Positions 1 through 23,127 of a stretch of 64,000 nucleotides of DNA are shown piece after piece. Origin of the DNA: Amoebidium appalachense (taxonomy: Eukaryota > Ichthyosporea); contig CAVNZM010000008.1 of NCBI GenBank assembly GCA_963693365.1, forward strand, positions 3,100,001 to 3,164,000. The letters are read 5' to 3'. Each line of letters begins with the position of its first letter. The stretch's first letter is position 1. Made by a program: the position numbers and the translations under genes. The notes beneath the pieces are model-generated. The model saw only the letters and a program-made list of their open reading frames with translations. It was not told where the DNA came from and ran no database searches.

Positions 1-45
1 GTGCGTGCGTGTGTACCTGCGTGCGTGCGTGCGTGCGTGCGGTTA

Positions 46-109
<64 letters not shown>

Positions 110-200
110 TGTGCATGCGTGCGTGCGTGCGTGCGTGCGTGCGTGTGCGTGCGTGCATGCGTGCGTGCGTGCGTGCGTGCGTGCGCATGCTTGTTTGGGT
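1..200. repeat. (GTGC)n tetranucleotide microsatellite
   Basis: Degenerate GTGC/GTGT tetranucleotide units fill the first 200 bases. They probably lie in an intron of the FANCE-like gene, because an exon starts at 344 after a C-rich pyrimidine tract (about 265-330). All frames are open here only because the repeat contains no stop. Confidence 0.9.
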
Positions 201-343
201 GCATGTGTGCGGGAGTGGTAAGGCGGAAATGTATGTTTCTGTTTATTCCCTTCTTCCCATTATCACTCCCCCCCACACCCTCCCCCCCCCCCCTCCCCCC
301 CCCCCCCCACCCCCTTCTTACCCCCCATTCTTTCTCTACACAG

Positions 344-10635
<10,292 letters not shown>

Positions 10636-12320
10636 CGTCGACAGGACTGTATACGGTGTGCAACGGACTATGAGTGTAGGTAGCCTAAGAACACGATAGA
10701 AAATGAATTTTCATATTGGTTTGCGTGAATGTGACCCGCACGTACGTATGGGCAAGTTGAAGGTTTACCGGATCTGTTGCACGTTCCCGTAATTTTGGAA
10801 GTAATGCAATGCAATGTGCCGCTTCGTATTGTAGATAAATACATGAAAGAACTGGGACAGGCAATATTGACAACAGTGGTGCTCTGTAGCAATCAGAAAG
10901 GTTTGTTTGTAATTAATGGCTATAACGTTCAAACCGTTAGCTAACCTACCAACCGTCCTTAGAAAATAATAAATACATGAAGGTGTTTTTAGACAATTGT
11001 GAACAAAAAGACAGGATATGCGATATGCTCAATATTCTTAGCAATGCATGGTACTGTAAGTTCGAATTCGAAGGTCTTATGATTATATGATTACGTAGTC
11101 GAATCCTCTAAATGTAAAAGCTACTTTTAATGTCCCTGTATTGTAATGTACATACGTCATTGGCTGCATTTGATTGGCTGCGCTGGAAAACGCAGTAGGC
11201 CGTCAAGTGAGGCTAGGCCCCAGACAGTGTCTGTAGCAATAAATAGTGCGTAAACCCCCTATCGTAATATTGCAAGCTAACATGATAAAGTTTTCGATCC
11301 CGGAGCCTCCCCAGTATTAAACTTATACGCGTGCCTTTCCATCGATATATCTGGTGGGAGAGCACGTGCCACTGGTGTTTCATATTTGGTATATCTCGGA
11401 TATCTGATGAACCTATCTCAGCAAACTTGCGACTATCTCTTTGCGTCTATGGCAAACTGTACTATGCACGAAATCGTTGCATCGAGATAAATTATTATCA
11501 TGATCTTCGAGAGGGCTGATCGTATCGTGAACCCTTGAACCCTAGGCAAAAAGTTATAAACAGATTGCCATGCCTATGTATACCGCGTACTTAAGCTTAC
11601 TGCTTTTTAATACATGCGAAAACAGTTTCACACACGACCGATAATATATGTCATTCTGCGGCAAAGCATTAGCAATTTGTGTCAAAGACAATTGGCAAGC
11701 ACAAACACATGTTATATGAACGCACCATGCTATAAATTCACAGCATCCAGACGATCCCAAAAATGATCTGATGGACAGATCTAGATCCTACAGACAAGTA
11801 GGCAGGTTTTCATTATGTAAAAGAACCCAGTTGGCTTTTTATTTGCTACATATCATTGGCAGATCTGGCCATTTTGGCACGCATACATCCAGACACAGCA
11901 TGCCGCCAAACTGGAGTACTTCATCCCCAAAACCTAACATAACTCGATACAGATTCCTTCCTCTCACGAAATATCACCATAAAATAACCTAATAGTATCA
12001 CCCTGAAATTTCTATTCTTTGTTCCCGTTGAGGGCGTACAACATACATTAAACCGGACGAAAGAAGAACCGGGTGAGGTGGACTGGCAAGAACTTTGCAG
12101 GCCAAAAAAAAGCTCAAACATAACGGTGTTGTATCAGACAAACTTTAAGTGCCGATACTACACGCACAATCGTGCTCACAACACAGTAACACTATTTCAG
12201 TATACTGAAACAGCACGACGTATCTCCTGAAGTCCCTACAGTACCTACATGCATTGCCGCTCTTACAACCATCTCTTATCCAGCACTGAGCGCATTAGAC
12301 ATTGTACGTCGGTGGGTGCT
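10636..12320. other. Intergenic region between convergent genes
   Basis: Unique, relatively A+T-rich DNA without microsatellites, between the 3' ends of the FANCE-like (+) and BolA2-like (-) genes. It contains a copy of the element end at 11148-11260. No other gene was recognised; short frames here lack splice partners or known motifs. Confidence 0.6.
11148..11260 (+). mobile_element. Solo copy of the element end found at 18230-18340
   Basis: About 113 bp, clearly similar (by eye roughly 80%) to 18230-18340. It includes GATTGGCTG (11172-11180), the AACGCAGTAGGCCGTC block and CAATAAA (11237-11243) followed by GTAAACCCCC. No inverted partner was found nearby, so it looks like a solo or decayed end. 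Confidence 0.65.
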
Positions 12321-12431
12321 TCATGCTGTCGTCTTGGCCTTTTGCTTCTCCCAGTCAGCAGGAGTGTACGTTTTCTGGATCGATACACACACACACGGTT
12401 AGTAGGAACTGAGCCTTTGGGGGTTGTGGGG

Positions 12432-12470
<39 letters not shown>

Positions 12471-12617
12471 CACATTAAAGGGTTTGTAATATGGAGGAGG
12501 CACCAAGGTGCAAATCAAAAATCATCACCACCACCGCGGCTCCGAAATAGAAGCCTTGTAATGGGGAAGGTTGGGGGTTGGGTTGGGGGTTTTTTCTGGT
12601 TGGTTGGTTGGTTGGTT

Positions 12618-12684
<67 letters not shown>

Positions 12685-12822
12685 ACTTCCCTCTCAATTA
12701 GCTGAGAAAATTAGGGCATTATTGCTTGTGTTGGGTGGTGGGTGAGTCGCTGGGTGGTTAAGTTTCGGTCGTGTGTGTTGTGTGTGTGTATGTGTTTTAA
12801 GGGAGGAGGAGGAGGAGGAGGA

Positions 12823-12860
<38 letters not shown>

Positions 12861-13340
12861 GATGGTGTCTGTGCCGCTGCGGTCGTGTGAAAAACGGAAG
12901 GCGAAGGTGGGGTTTTTCTTTTTTCTTTTTTTTCTTTTTTTTTCTTTCTTTTTTTTTGGGGGGGGGGGGGGGGGGGGGGGGGATTTGAATGCGGAACACG
13001 GTACGAAGTACGCATACGATGAGAAGCATGGTGCAGGACACATGCAAAGGCAAACATTCAAGTATGCAACATCAGCCATGCGCACAGTATGCGTCATAAG
13101 CAGAGCCCATCCTCAGGGAGGGCCCAAGTCATCAATTGCGTCTGAGTTTCGACCCCTTAGCCCGCGTATATACGACTCTCCAACTCAGAGAGCAGCATCA
13201 ACTGAACTTGGGAGGGTCAACCCGTCTTGATCAAAGACGAGCAGGGTTGCTTATGCAAGCAAGGTGAGCAAAACGGTGAAGATGTGTGTGCAAACTAAAG
13301 GAGTGCAGCGAAAAATGCGTATGTGCTTACAGATGCACGA

Positions 13341-13382
<42 letters not shown>

Positions 13383-13668
13383 CGGCCATACCATGCTGAA
13401 GGCGTGGATCTGCTTCAACTCAGCAGCAAGTGCCTCATTGACCAGCCTGCAGCATGCAGTCAGAAACATGAATACAGCCCATGTACCACAAAAAAAAAAA
13501 AGGGGGGGGGGGGGGGGGGGGGGAGGGGTTAGAACGTGCAATTGAGTACGAAGTACACATTCACAACGGACAACACAATGCAAAGTGCAAACCACACAGA
13601 GTATGCATAATAAGCAGAGCCCATCCTCAGGGGGGGGGCCAAGTCACCCACAATACCCGAGAGGGGAA

Positions 13669-13704
<36 letters not shown>

Positions 13705-14279
13705 AATCTACCTGTGTCTCTGGATAAGGGGCTTGCCCTGGAAAGCCTCAGACACAATCACACACTGCAACATATTACATCTTAGTGTCATGAACCACCA
13801 GCCCCCTTCCCCTCCCCCCCCCTCCCCCCCCTCCCCCCCCCCCCCCCGGCGCCACCTCCCCCCCTTCTTCCCCCTCCTGCTTCTTTCACTCCTCCTCCCC
13901 CCCCCCCCCCCCCCCCCCTTCCTTCCCCTCCCTCCATTTCCCACCTGTCCCCCTTCCCCTCCCTCCACCCGATAGATTTCTCCCCCATCCCGCCGGCACA
14001 ATCTCACCCATTTAAGGAGCCTTACACAAGACTTCTATCAGTCGTGAAAGAGATGAAGGAACTTCATTCTCTAAAATGGCACACCATCCCTAATATTACA
14101 TTATTAGATGTCGGTCGTGAAATAAGAAGGAGGGATCAGATAGCATTCTAGTGTTACGGCTAAAATCAGTCCAGATATAAGAGAGTGAATTTAATACCTC
14201 GAACATGGCTCCACATCCCCCGGAGGTATCAACAACTTCCTGTGGACATAAACGGACCGTAAGTATCGTATGTACGTCC

Positions 14280-14372
<93 letters not shown>

Positions 14373-14761
14373 CGCGCGCAAGCATGTGTGTGTGTCCGTG
14401 CATGTGGGGGTGAACTCTTAAAGGATGTGTGTGTGTGTGCGCGCGCGCACGTGTGTGTGTGCGTGCAAGTGTGTGTATGTGCCCATGTATGTAGGGGTAA
14501 ACTTCGGGGGGGGGGGGGGGGGGGGGGGGGGGAGGGGGGGGACACCATAAAGTTAACGAGTATATAAAATTAGATCGCGTGCCGAGGCTCGGCCCAATTC
14601 ATCCATCATCACAAGTTATAAACCTTTCACTTTGCACGGAACAAGCAACTAGCACACTACATCATACAGAACGTGGTAAGGCATAAATATTTCGCAAGGT
14701 CAGCTAAATGAACAGCGAGGAAAAGCAACCACAGTAAGAAGTTCCAGGGGTGTAGGTTGCC

Positions 14762-14837
<76 letters not shown>

Positions 14838-15138
14838 GGATGCGTTAGAGAGTATAAAGCAAAGTACATATCAGGAAGGAAAAAGACCAGGCAACTACAA
14901 AAAGAACACACAAAGAACAAGTCTGGAAAGTCCCTCAAGGAACTTCCACAGCCATCTTAGCATGGTCGGAGGAAAGAAGGGCACGGGTTGAAGTCAGAGG
15001 GGACGATGGATGATGGTTGCGAGATTTTAAGAGCCAAGAGGAGGCAAGGGAAAGCCTGATAAGGTCTCTCCTTTTTTTTGGTCCCTTTCTTTTTTCCTTC
15101 CTTTTTTTTCTTTTTTTTTTTTCTTTTTTTGTGGGGGG

Positions 15139-15170
<32 letters not shown>

Positions 15171-15698
15171 AAGGGTGGAGTCCATGGCCGTGAGAATGAT
15201 AAGACAAAAATGTCACGGTTGTGATGATTAGACTAAGGGACTATGGGGAGCTTTGGCTTTAAAAGGGGGAAGGCTGTCCGCGGGTGGGGGAAGAGGGGGC
15301 GGGGGGGAGGGCAGCGCCATCACCTATCAAGATGCCAAGAAAAACACAGTACTGGAGCAATGATAGGAACGAGGGAGAGCTATGCGGGTGATGTGCGTAG
15401 GTCAGCACATCACCCGCAGGGGAGGGGAGAGGGTGGGGGGGGGGGAGAGAAAGAGGAGAGGGAGAGCTAGAGAAGAGGGAAAGAGAAGAGAGAGAGAGAG
15501 AGGGGGGGGGGGGGGGGAAGGGGGGGAGGGGGGAGGGAGGGAGAGAGAGAGAGGGAGAGAGAGAGGAGCGAGACAGGGCGAGAGTCAGGAGAGAGGGCGC
15601 GTGCGGAGAAGGGGGGGGAGGACACAGCGAGAGAGTGAGAGACGCCAGCGGAGAGAGAGATAGAGAGAGAGGAGAGAGAGAGGAGACAGAAAAAGCCT

Positions 15699-15788
<90 letters not shown>

Positions 15789-15884
15789 GCTGTGAGAGGG
15801 GGAGGGGGAAGTAAGGGAGAGAGAGCGCGCTGAGAGAGAGAGAGAGACTCGGAGAGACGGGGGGAGGGAGACGTGGGGGGAGAA

Positions 15885-15974
<90 letters not shown>

Positions 15975-16111
15975 TTCGAGAGAGAGAGAGCCTCAGGGAG
16001 ACTTGGAGGCCCGGAGAGGGAGGAGGAGGGGGGGGGGGGGGGGGGGGTAGACAGAGTGGTGAGAGAAAACAGGGAGAGGGGGTTGAAAACAGGGGCCGGA
16101 CTGGGAGAGAG

Positions 16112-16146
<35 letters not shown>

Positions 16147-16275
16147 GGGGGAGCCTCAGCCTGGGGGGGAGTAGTAAAAAATAGTGTTGCCTGGCAGGAT
16201 TTCCAAGCATACCAAGTGGGCCAAGGGCAGCTTTGCACCCAGCGCAGCCTCCAGAGCCTCCTTAGTCACAGCCAT
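12321..16275 (-). CDS. BOLA2: BolA-like protein 2 (BOLA2 type)
   Basis: Five exons on the minus strand: 16275-16213, 14239-14198, 13764-13712, 13446-13392, 12374-12321, phases 0/0/2/0, giving 88 residues, the usual length for BOLA2 proteins. The start is the ATG reading MAVTKEALEAALG. The conserved core is complete: DTSGGCGAMFE (residues about 24-34), VSEAFQGKPLIQRHR, LVNEALAAELKQIHAFS and a C-terminal KTYTPADWEKQ. Known: BolA2 pairs with monothiol glutaredoxin to carry [2Fe-2S] clusters in the cytosol; the invariant His of the IHAF motif and the Cys of the loop are present. Introns hold poly-G tracts, GT and GA repeats and two copies of a dispersed repeat. Convergent with the FANCE-like gene; its promoter side faces the element at 16739. 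Confidence 0.88.
12984..13342 (+). repeat. Dispersed repeat family 1, long copy A
   Basis: About 360 bp, nearly identical to the reverse complement of 56721-57087. Bounded by poly-G on both sides (12959-12982 and 13343-13379). Lies in the last intron of the BolA2-like gene. A shared frame (ISRAHPQGGPKSSIASEF) is seen in both long copies but has no start context or known domain. Confidence 0.88.
13525..13640 (+). repeat. Dispersed repeat family 1, diverged partial copy
   Basis: Shares GAGTACGAAGTACACATTC-like and AAGCAGAGCCCATCCTCAGG stretches with copy A. It follows an A-then-G homopolymer (13490-13523) and ends near another poly-G (13669-13703). Located in a BolA2-like intron. Confidence 0.65.
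14283..16150. repeat. Repeat-filled first intron of the BolA2-like gene
   Basis: (GT)n at 14285-14368, poly-G at 14764-14836 and 15142-15170, GA-rich DNA 15430-16070 with long (GA)n at 15702-15780 and 15888-15972, and poly-G at 16028-16048 and 16117-16145. Unique DNA at 14560-14760 and 14840-15060 has no recognised exon. Confidence 0.85.
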
Positions 16276-16738
16276 TCTATCCTTTTTTCTGACAACAAGG
16301 GTACTTGTATACTTTCCGCAAACGTCGGGAACAGTGGAAAACAAAACAGAGTCACAAAGTTTGGCAGGCTCATGTGACGTGGGCACGGTGCACCCCTGCG
16401 CGTGAGTGTCTCTTAGCTCAGCTCAGGTAACACAGCGCACGTACGCACACTGCGTGGGCACGACCGGCACGTGCACTCCGATCAGCAGATTGGAGTCCAC
16501 CGTGATCGCGATCCGACGAAGGGTAGAATCGGAATTAGGGATGTGAAATTATCTGTTGTGTGGTTGTGGTGATACTAAGGGGCATTTTAGTAAAACTTCC
16601 TTCAGCCTGGGAAGCATGTCTTCCCTAATATTAGATGTTACTGAATGCCATTTGGAAATTTTCCTTTTATCATTTCCCCACACCAGTACGTTAGTTATTT
16701 GTGGAAAATGTCACAGGAACAGTTGAAGAAAGAATGCT

Positions 16739-18339
16739 GGGGTTTACACACTTTTTATTGCGTGGACATTGCCGGAGGCCCAGCCACAGTTCGTGCAGAT
16801 GGAATGTGTAAGTGCATTCCTGGCTAAACTTGAGGTGGCCTGTGCTGAAGCTAATGCTGTTCCTTTATAGGCATTGCATTGAACAATGACCAAAAGACTT
16901 AGATTTTAATTACTTACCAGCTTTTATATAAAATAATATATCGTGATCAGAAGCTTATTCGTCGGCTTGACCGTCTACCACTGAGTTACTATGTGGTGAC
17001 TGGTGAGAAACGATACTACTTTTGCTAACAGCCGCTGATTGGCTGACTGACCGGTACCGGCGCGGCTTATAATATGACTACAATAAATCATTGACTGCGC
17101 CGGTCTAAATTTGCTCACCGTGTTATCTACAAGGCACTGTGACTACAAAAACTTTTTTATTAGGCACCCAAAGCCTGTTAACTAATAGAAAAAATGCTTT
17201 ATGTACTTCAAACTACTTTCGAATAGTGTTTAACCTCGATAGTAGCTCTAAGGCGCCGTTACTCTTGTGTGCCCCTCCACGGCAACAGCGCGCGGCTCTT
17301 CGGGAATTCGATTCCTTTCAGCGTGAATTCATCCAGTTTATTTCTCGAACCTCGCGTAGGCATCCTTTAGCGGCTCCCTTGCTGAGTGTTTATGGTCTCC
17401 CTCCGGCGCGCCAGCGTATGAATGAATTAGGACTTCGCTTTTGTTTTCATTTGGTTAGGCTTCCTTCTTATCATCCTTTGTTGCAATTCTTTCCATCTTT
17501 AGCACCTGTTCCCGGCATTTCTAATCTTCGTGCGAAATGTCCAAAGTTTGTGCCCCGGACCACCCGCTCTTCCGGCTACACGCATCCCCGCCGGATTCGC
17601 CCCTGTACCTCTTCCCTTCCCCATCGTCTCTGCCCATTGCCGAGCGCTATGTGGAATGGCTGGCGACCCCCCCGGAGGTACGGCTAGATCATAGTGTGAA
17701 TATGAATAGTTTCAAGTCTATGGCTGATAGATATCTTTTTACTCTACGTGTTGAGTCCCTTCCGGTGTTAGGACCGCACAAACACCAACTACTAGTAGCC
17801 TATATGGCGGATACGGTTAGAGAGTCTCGTTCATACATAGATTCGTTTATTCGTAATGTGGTGTGGTGTAAAAACGCAAAGATGATTATGGCTTGGCGGT
17901 GTAATCGGTTTCTGGTGTCTCCTGCTCGTATGTGTAATATGTGTGGGGGGCGGTTTACTCGCGGCTGCATATCTATCAATAAATGCAACCTGTTAGCTAA
18001 TGTATTAGAACCGGAGGTTATTGGCGGTTTTATTCTCTTTTCTTCATCTCTTCCTCAATATATCCGTTTTAAGATGACTATCCTAGATCACCTTATTAAT
18101 GCTGCACAGTATGATATTGTGATCCGGTGCCTTAACTTTCTGTCGGAGCTACCGATGCTAGCATCTGCTTACCCATAATATGTAATAGGGGTGTCAGATC
18201 CTACGATGGCGCTCATTGTTGCCTAGCATGTACATATGTCACTGGCTGCATTTGATTGGCTGTGCTGGAAAACGCAGTAGGCCGTCGAATGTGGCTGGGC
18301 CTCCGGCAATGTCCACGCAATAAAAAGTGTGTAAACCCC
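16739..18339 (+). mobile_element. ~1.6-kb element with 49-bp perfect terminal inverted repeats
   Basis: 16739-16787 (starting GGGGTTTACACAC) is by my reading the exact reverse complement of 18291-18339 (ending GTGTGTAAACCCC). The right end is embedded in a longer block (18230-18340) that recurs at 11148-11260. Between them lie a frame pair at 17139-18178 and a GATTGGCTG...CAATAAA module (17037-17087). No target-site duplication was identified. Seen: the inverted repeat. Inferred: a DNA-transposon-like unit. The superfamily is not assigned. Confidence 0.6.
17139..18178 (+). CDS. Retroelement-like coding remnant in two overlapping frames
   Basis: Frame 1 is open from 17139 to 17687 and frame 2 from 17537 to 18178; the protein-like character passes from one to the other around 17540-17600, suggesting a frameshift. 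Frame 1 has a YGLPPARQRMNELGLRFCFH-like helix segment. Frame 2 ends with an RMCNMCGGRFTRGC...C cysteine cluster preceded by MAWRCNRF, followed by about 60 residues and a stop. This layout resembles the region after the reverse transcriptase of non-LTR retrotransposons, but no catalytic motif is present, so identity is tentative. It lies inside the terminal inverted repeats. Confidence 0.4.
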
Positions 18340-18340
18340 C

Positions 18341-18835
18341 ATGTCCTATATCCCCAATCTCTCTCCCATTCCGAGATATCCTTTTAAATACTTATCTCCT
18401 TTATTTTTCTCTTCTACTAGTTATCAGCAGTATGTTACTTGGTTTCATACTCAATATCCAGTGCTTCATCGTTGTGATAAAGAGTATCATGGTAGGGCTC
18501 CTGAGCCTGTGCTTCTTTTTATATTAGAGACTCGTCTATTTTCTTTACAATCGTTGTGTAAATTAGCTACTTATATTTATCCTTCGTCTCGTAAACCTAC
18601 CACCCTTACCGATTTTGCAAGTCTAACCCCTCCTTGTGACATAGCTTGGAAATGTTTATTTTGGCGCTGTAACCTTTGTTTCCATAAATGTTTGTGCCAC
18701 TTTTGTGCAGAACCTTTTTCTCGTAAACACTTAGATAGATGTATTTATTTATCTCGGATTATTCCGTTAGAAATTAGAAGACTGGCTTATTTAGATAATC
18801 CTGATATTACGTTACGTCTATTGACTATCTGTTGA
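18341..18835 (+). CDS. Second retroelement-like C-terminal fragment
   Basis: 164 codons beginning right after the repeat end at 18339. It repeats the layout of the preceding frame: YQQYVTWF, then a long spacer, then WKCLFWRCNLC and CHFCAEPFSRKHLDRC, and about 30 residues to the stop. Similarity to the frame ending at 18178 is in spacing and cysteine pattern more than in identity. It may be a truncated tandem copy of the same type of element. The base composition is A+T-rich compared with the cellular genes. Confidence 0.4.
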   Translation: MSYIPNLSPIPRYPFKYLSPLFFSSTSYQQYVTWFHTQYPVLHRCDKEYHGRAPEPVLLFILETRLFSLQSLCKLATYIYPSSRKPTTLTDFASLTPPCDIAWKCLFWRCNLCFHKCLCHFCAEPFSRKHLDRCIYLSRIIPLEIRRLAYLDNPDITLRLLTIC

Positions 18836-20920
18836 ACCACGGTATGTTTAATGGAGGGGCGGCTACTTGGTCATCGGGGAGCTTTCCAAGTGACTGCCAG
18901 TCCTTAGCCTCCAGTCGTATGGCAATGACCGGGTTTGCTTGCATGCATTCTGTAATTGTGTTTTTCTGTGTGTCCTGCCACAACTAGGCCACCTTATCAG
19001 AGAGCTAGATGCAGTTTCTCCGGGTTATCTAGGGGCCGGGCCCGTTAACATGGGATTGTTTTTTAGCACAGATTTGGTCTGCATAATTGCTCTTTTAGAG
19101 GCTGACTTGCTTGCTGTGCCTCGGTAGGTTTTGAGGGGGGCCTGTTGGGAAGCAGCAGTAATGATGTCTTCTTGCGGAGTGTGGTCTGGTCAACATCGAT
19201 GCATATGACTAGTTGGAGCAAACAGCTAGTTTCACGCATACAGTTTCGTACATGTACACTTAAGGTTTTGCCCGCTGGTGTCCTTTGTCACTTGTCGCTT
19301 CATTTTTATTTCGTAGCTTTGGCTTTTTCAGTTCTATTGGTGGTTATGTAGCCTGTGGCTGCACGTTGCCTTCATCAACGGATCAATAAACCCGAGTCAA
19401 AAGAAAAAAGTTTTCTAAGGTGTATGATTATTTAAGTCGTTATCTCCTCCGTATCCGAGAGTGAGGGCTTTTGTATTTTCTTCTCCGAGATATCGGTGAT
19501 ATATCGATGGCTTCTATTTTGCTGAGCATATCAATAAAAAAAAACTTTTGACTAAGCCGCCTGTAAGGCCGTTGACCAATAGAAATCGCTAAAAAAGTAA
19601 GTCATATTTGATCCGGCAGTCGGGTGTATGCCTGTGAGTCAGTCATCAGTGACGTTGTATCACCTCAAACCAACCACCTTTGAGTCACGCACGTCACTGC
19701 GCCACTGCACATCGATCATGAATATCTTTTCAAGAAGAGTAATCTCTGTAAAATGAGCATTATTATCGCACTTTCATATTAGGCTGTTTTGTGCGGCTTT
19801 TCTTTTTTTTTTACGGTTTTTTTATATTGTTGACCACGAATGTTTTGTCCAACAAATTTGATTCCAAATATTCAAGAGGCGAGATCAATGGGTATAGGGT
19901 GATCATAGCCCAAACCTGCCATGAGCTGATTGGGCAACCTGCTTAGATCTCCATTGATCTCACGCGAGCCACAACGGCTGGCCGGTCGCTGGGGCCTCAG
20001 GCGATTGTGCGCGGCATCCGCACAAGCGGCTGCCAGCCAATTGTAGGTGGTCTTGTCATTCTAACTATCTCTTGAAAAATAGACTCGTGTTTGCATCAAC
20101 AAACTAATTACACATTTTTTGATGTAACCTGCTTTGGTGCTTCGTATGCAGGTTTGGCTGCTCGAAGATTGGTGTCACTGTGGTGTGTCACTCATTGCTC
20201 ATCAGTTGAATCGAACGACTTTACCCGATTGGTGGATCAAGTAGAGTGTTGATTGGTTGCTGACCCGTGTTCACTAAGAGGGCCGCCATCGGATCCTGCC
20301 GAGTGCCGACTCCGAGACTTCTCCGGCTGCCGGGCCGCGTCATGCTCAAGGCTTTTGTATAGCATGCCGTGCCATAGTTGAACCAAAATTTATTTTCGTT
20401 AGAAAAACTTAAAAAATATATAGTATTACTTCGAACTATGGGTACAGTGTACCAGAGTATACTTTCAGAAGCCAAAGACAGCTGATAGTAGTCTAAGCCC
20501 AATCACGTCAACGCTAGCGCTGTTGAATTCGCAGACGTAGACACTTTTGCTTTTAGGAATTCAGTAAATCTATCAAGCTTCGGGATCTTCTTTGTTAGAT
20601 AACCTTAATTTTGGCCCGCTGGATTTAGCTTCCGACAGATCTACAGATTACATATAGAGTCCCACATCCTGAATGCCATCCTCTGGCCACAGTAAAATTA
20701 TCCTGGTTATGGCTGGATTTGGAGGCAATTTTTTTGCTTTAGCATTTTATTCTCTGTGCGAGGATCATTCCTTGTTTAAAAAAAAGCATCATGGTGATGA
20801 CCGTAGTACTGGCCATGGCATATTGTCGACGTCATGGTAGGTCGATGATTGGATATCCCATGACTCAAAAGATAAATTTTAGGAAATATGGACCCATGCT
20901 TCAAGGAAATATCTATCCTT
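18836..20920. other. Intergenic, probable decayed element DNA
   Basis: Unique sequence without microsatellites. Holds further CAATAAA motifs (19384, 19531) and an imperfect inverted repeat around GAGATCAATGG/CCATTGATCTC (about 19880-19962). No gene was recognised. Confidence 0.5.
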
Positions 20921-21210
20921 TTAACGCCGTCCCGAGGAAGCTACTTTCACAACATTTCTGTACGTAATGCTAACCCGCGTATCCGACGCCCACGACCCGA
21001 TCACCTCAAAGGTCCCTTCGGAATAAAGTTCACACGCACATTCGGTACACCTTTTTTCATTTTGTTCCGACTGTTTGGCAACGGTGGCAAGGCACTTCTC
21101 ACACATAAAACGTAGCACGCATTTCTTGCCCTTGACAGAACCTTTGCTGCCCGCTTAGTGTCTAGTTTCCTAAAGCTTACTTTGCTAGGAAGAGCTATGA
21201 AAGAAGTCTT
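20921..21210 (-). CDS. Putative zinc-ribbon-like open frame
   Basis: An open frame on the minus strand, no ATG at its upstream limit, 96 codons. It reads basic residues (KGSVKGKK), then CVLRFMCEKC, about 16 residues, and CTECAC, followed by SEGTFEVIGSWASD. The C-x2-C...C-x2-C pairs suggest a treble-clef or ribbon zinc site. No family was recognised. It could be an exon of a cellular gene or part of the mobile elements next to it. Confidence 0.35.
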
Positions 21211-21564
21211 TTAGCCAGCTGACTCTCTTATTATGTGATCACTGTGTACATCGTATCCGTAGTGCCAAACTTTATGTGTGTTGTTGTTCTCAGCTTTTTC
21301 GCAGCTTGACGTTTCTACAAAGAGAAACTAGTGACAGCGGTCGGTGGGCAATACTTTACCCCTCAGGCTACCCCTGTGCTATACCACAAGAAGCCAGGAC
21401 AGAGAAAGTAAGCGGTGGATCACTGTAGCACGGTTATTGTAGCCCGTGACTGAACAGGCGGGCTCAGGTGAGCAAACATCAGCATCTTCAAAACTTGGTT
21501 CCCATCAACTTCTGGTCAGGCTGTGTGCGCATCACACACTGTATTCCCAACTATCACCTGCAAC

Positions 21565-22276
21565 ATGTCCGCCTGCGTCGAGTCCGCTGCACATCCAATG
21601 GCCACCCGCCCAATCTTTCAAGAACCGGCATCATCCATCATGACGCAAATAATCCCCGAGGATGAGGGTGATGAGAGGTTTGCCAACCTGCTGGACATCC
21701 TGCAAGGTGTTTGGGAGGGTTACAGCGAAAGGTTTGATGGGGAAACTGGCGCTTTTATCGATCACTGTCGGACAGAAGTCCATGTTGGCTTCCGAGGTAA
21801 CAACCCCTGTCCTCCCCCCCACCCACCCACCCACCCACCCACCCACCCACACACACACACACCCCTGTGTAGGCAGCAGAATTTGTAGCACCATCACGGT
21901 CGACACCCCTCTCGCCCCTCTGTGGCAGCTAAAGCTCGCCATTGGGAGAGCTTTTTTTTTTTTTTTTTTTTTTTTTTGGTTTCCCGCTCTTTGCTTTTTG
22001 CTTGTCTGTCTTGAAGATCTTTTGACTTGAAATTCGACTCACTTCGTTTTTGGGGTCCTTTGTAACATCTACCACTTCCCCCTTTCCCCCCCCCCCCCCC
22101 ACACCCCCACCCCACCCCACCCCACCCCGCTCCACCGACCCACCCTTCCCTACTGTACACCAATTTTACGCGATCTCAAGTATTGCCTGTTTCAAAATCA
22201 TTCTCAGCAACTATATATTGAATTGTTTATATTGCTGTCCCCCCCCCCCCTCCCCACCACCACCACCACCACCACC

Positions 22277-22308
<32 letters not shown>

Positions 22309-22779
22309 TGAAAAGAAATGAAAAGAAAGAAAGAAAAGAAGAAGAAGAAAAAAAGAAAGAAAAAGGAAAAGAGAAAAGAAGAAAAAGAAAAAGAAAAAGA
22401 AAAAGAAGGGCAGGGCGGAACTTTTTAAATGGGGTCCAGATCTTGGCCTGGGTTAAATAAGAAACAAGGGTAGCAGAGCTCTCCTGACCCCCAACTTCAC
22501 ATTTAAACAGATGACAAATTTTCACGGTTTGCACTGAGGAGACACCTGGACGGTCGGGTGGAACGCTCGTTCCATGTTGGGGAGGTTGTGGTTAAAGATG
22601 GGAGGACTTATTGCATCTACGAGTCAACAAGCTTCATATGCTCAATGTCTTGCCAGGTGAGTGTTTGCTTGAGGGTCTTGGTGGTAGTGGTGGTGGTTGT
22701 CAGGATAGTGTTGAGGGAAGTCGTGTGGGCGAGCGGTTTATTTTTTATTTTTTTATTTTTTTTATTTTTTTTATTTTTT

Positions 22780-22818
<39 letters not shown>

Positions 22819-23091
22819 AAGGAGGTTCAAGCGGGCATGTCATTCGTGTTCCCTCCTGACTTTTTTTTGAGGGGAGGGGGGAGGGCATGTTTTTCTTCTT
22901 CTCTCCTGACATTTCATTTTTATTATTATTAATTTTTGTATTTAGTTAATTCTTTTTGTGGGTGTGGGTGTTGGGGGAGGGGGGGGGGGGGGTGGGAGGG
23001 GGAGGGGGGGGGGGGGGGGGGGGGGGGGAGATCCTAAATGACGTGCAAATACGTGTTTTATATATGAACCATATCCATTGCAATACTGACA

Positions 23092-23127
<36 letters not shown>

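Noticed and set aside
13083-13230. Conserved small protein in repeat family 1
   Set aside because: The shared frame in the two long copies is explained by their near identity at the DNA level; partial copies break it.
16645-16827. Short plus-strand frame reading a plausible peptide (WKMSQEQLKKECWG)
   Set aside because: It overlaps the left terminal inverted repeat of the element at 16739-16787, so the coding appearance is likely chance.
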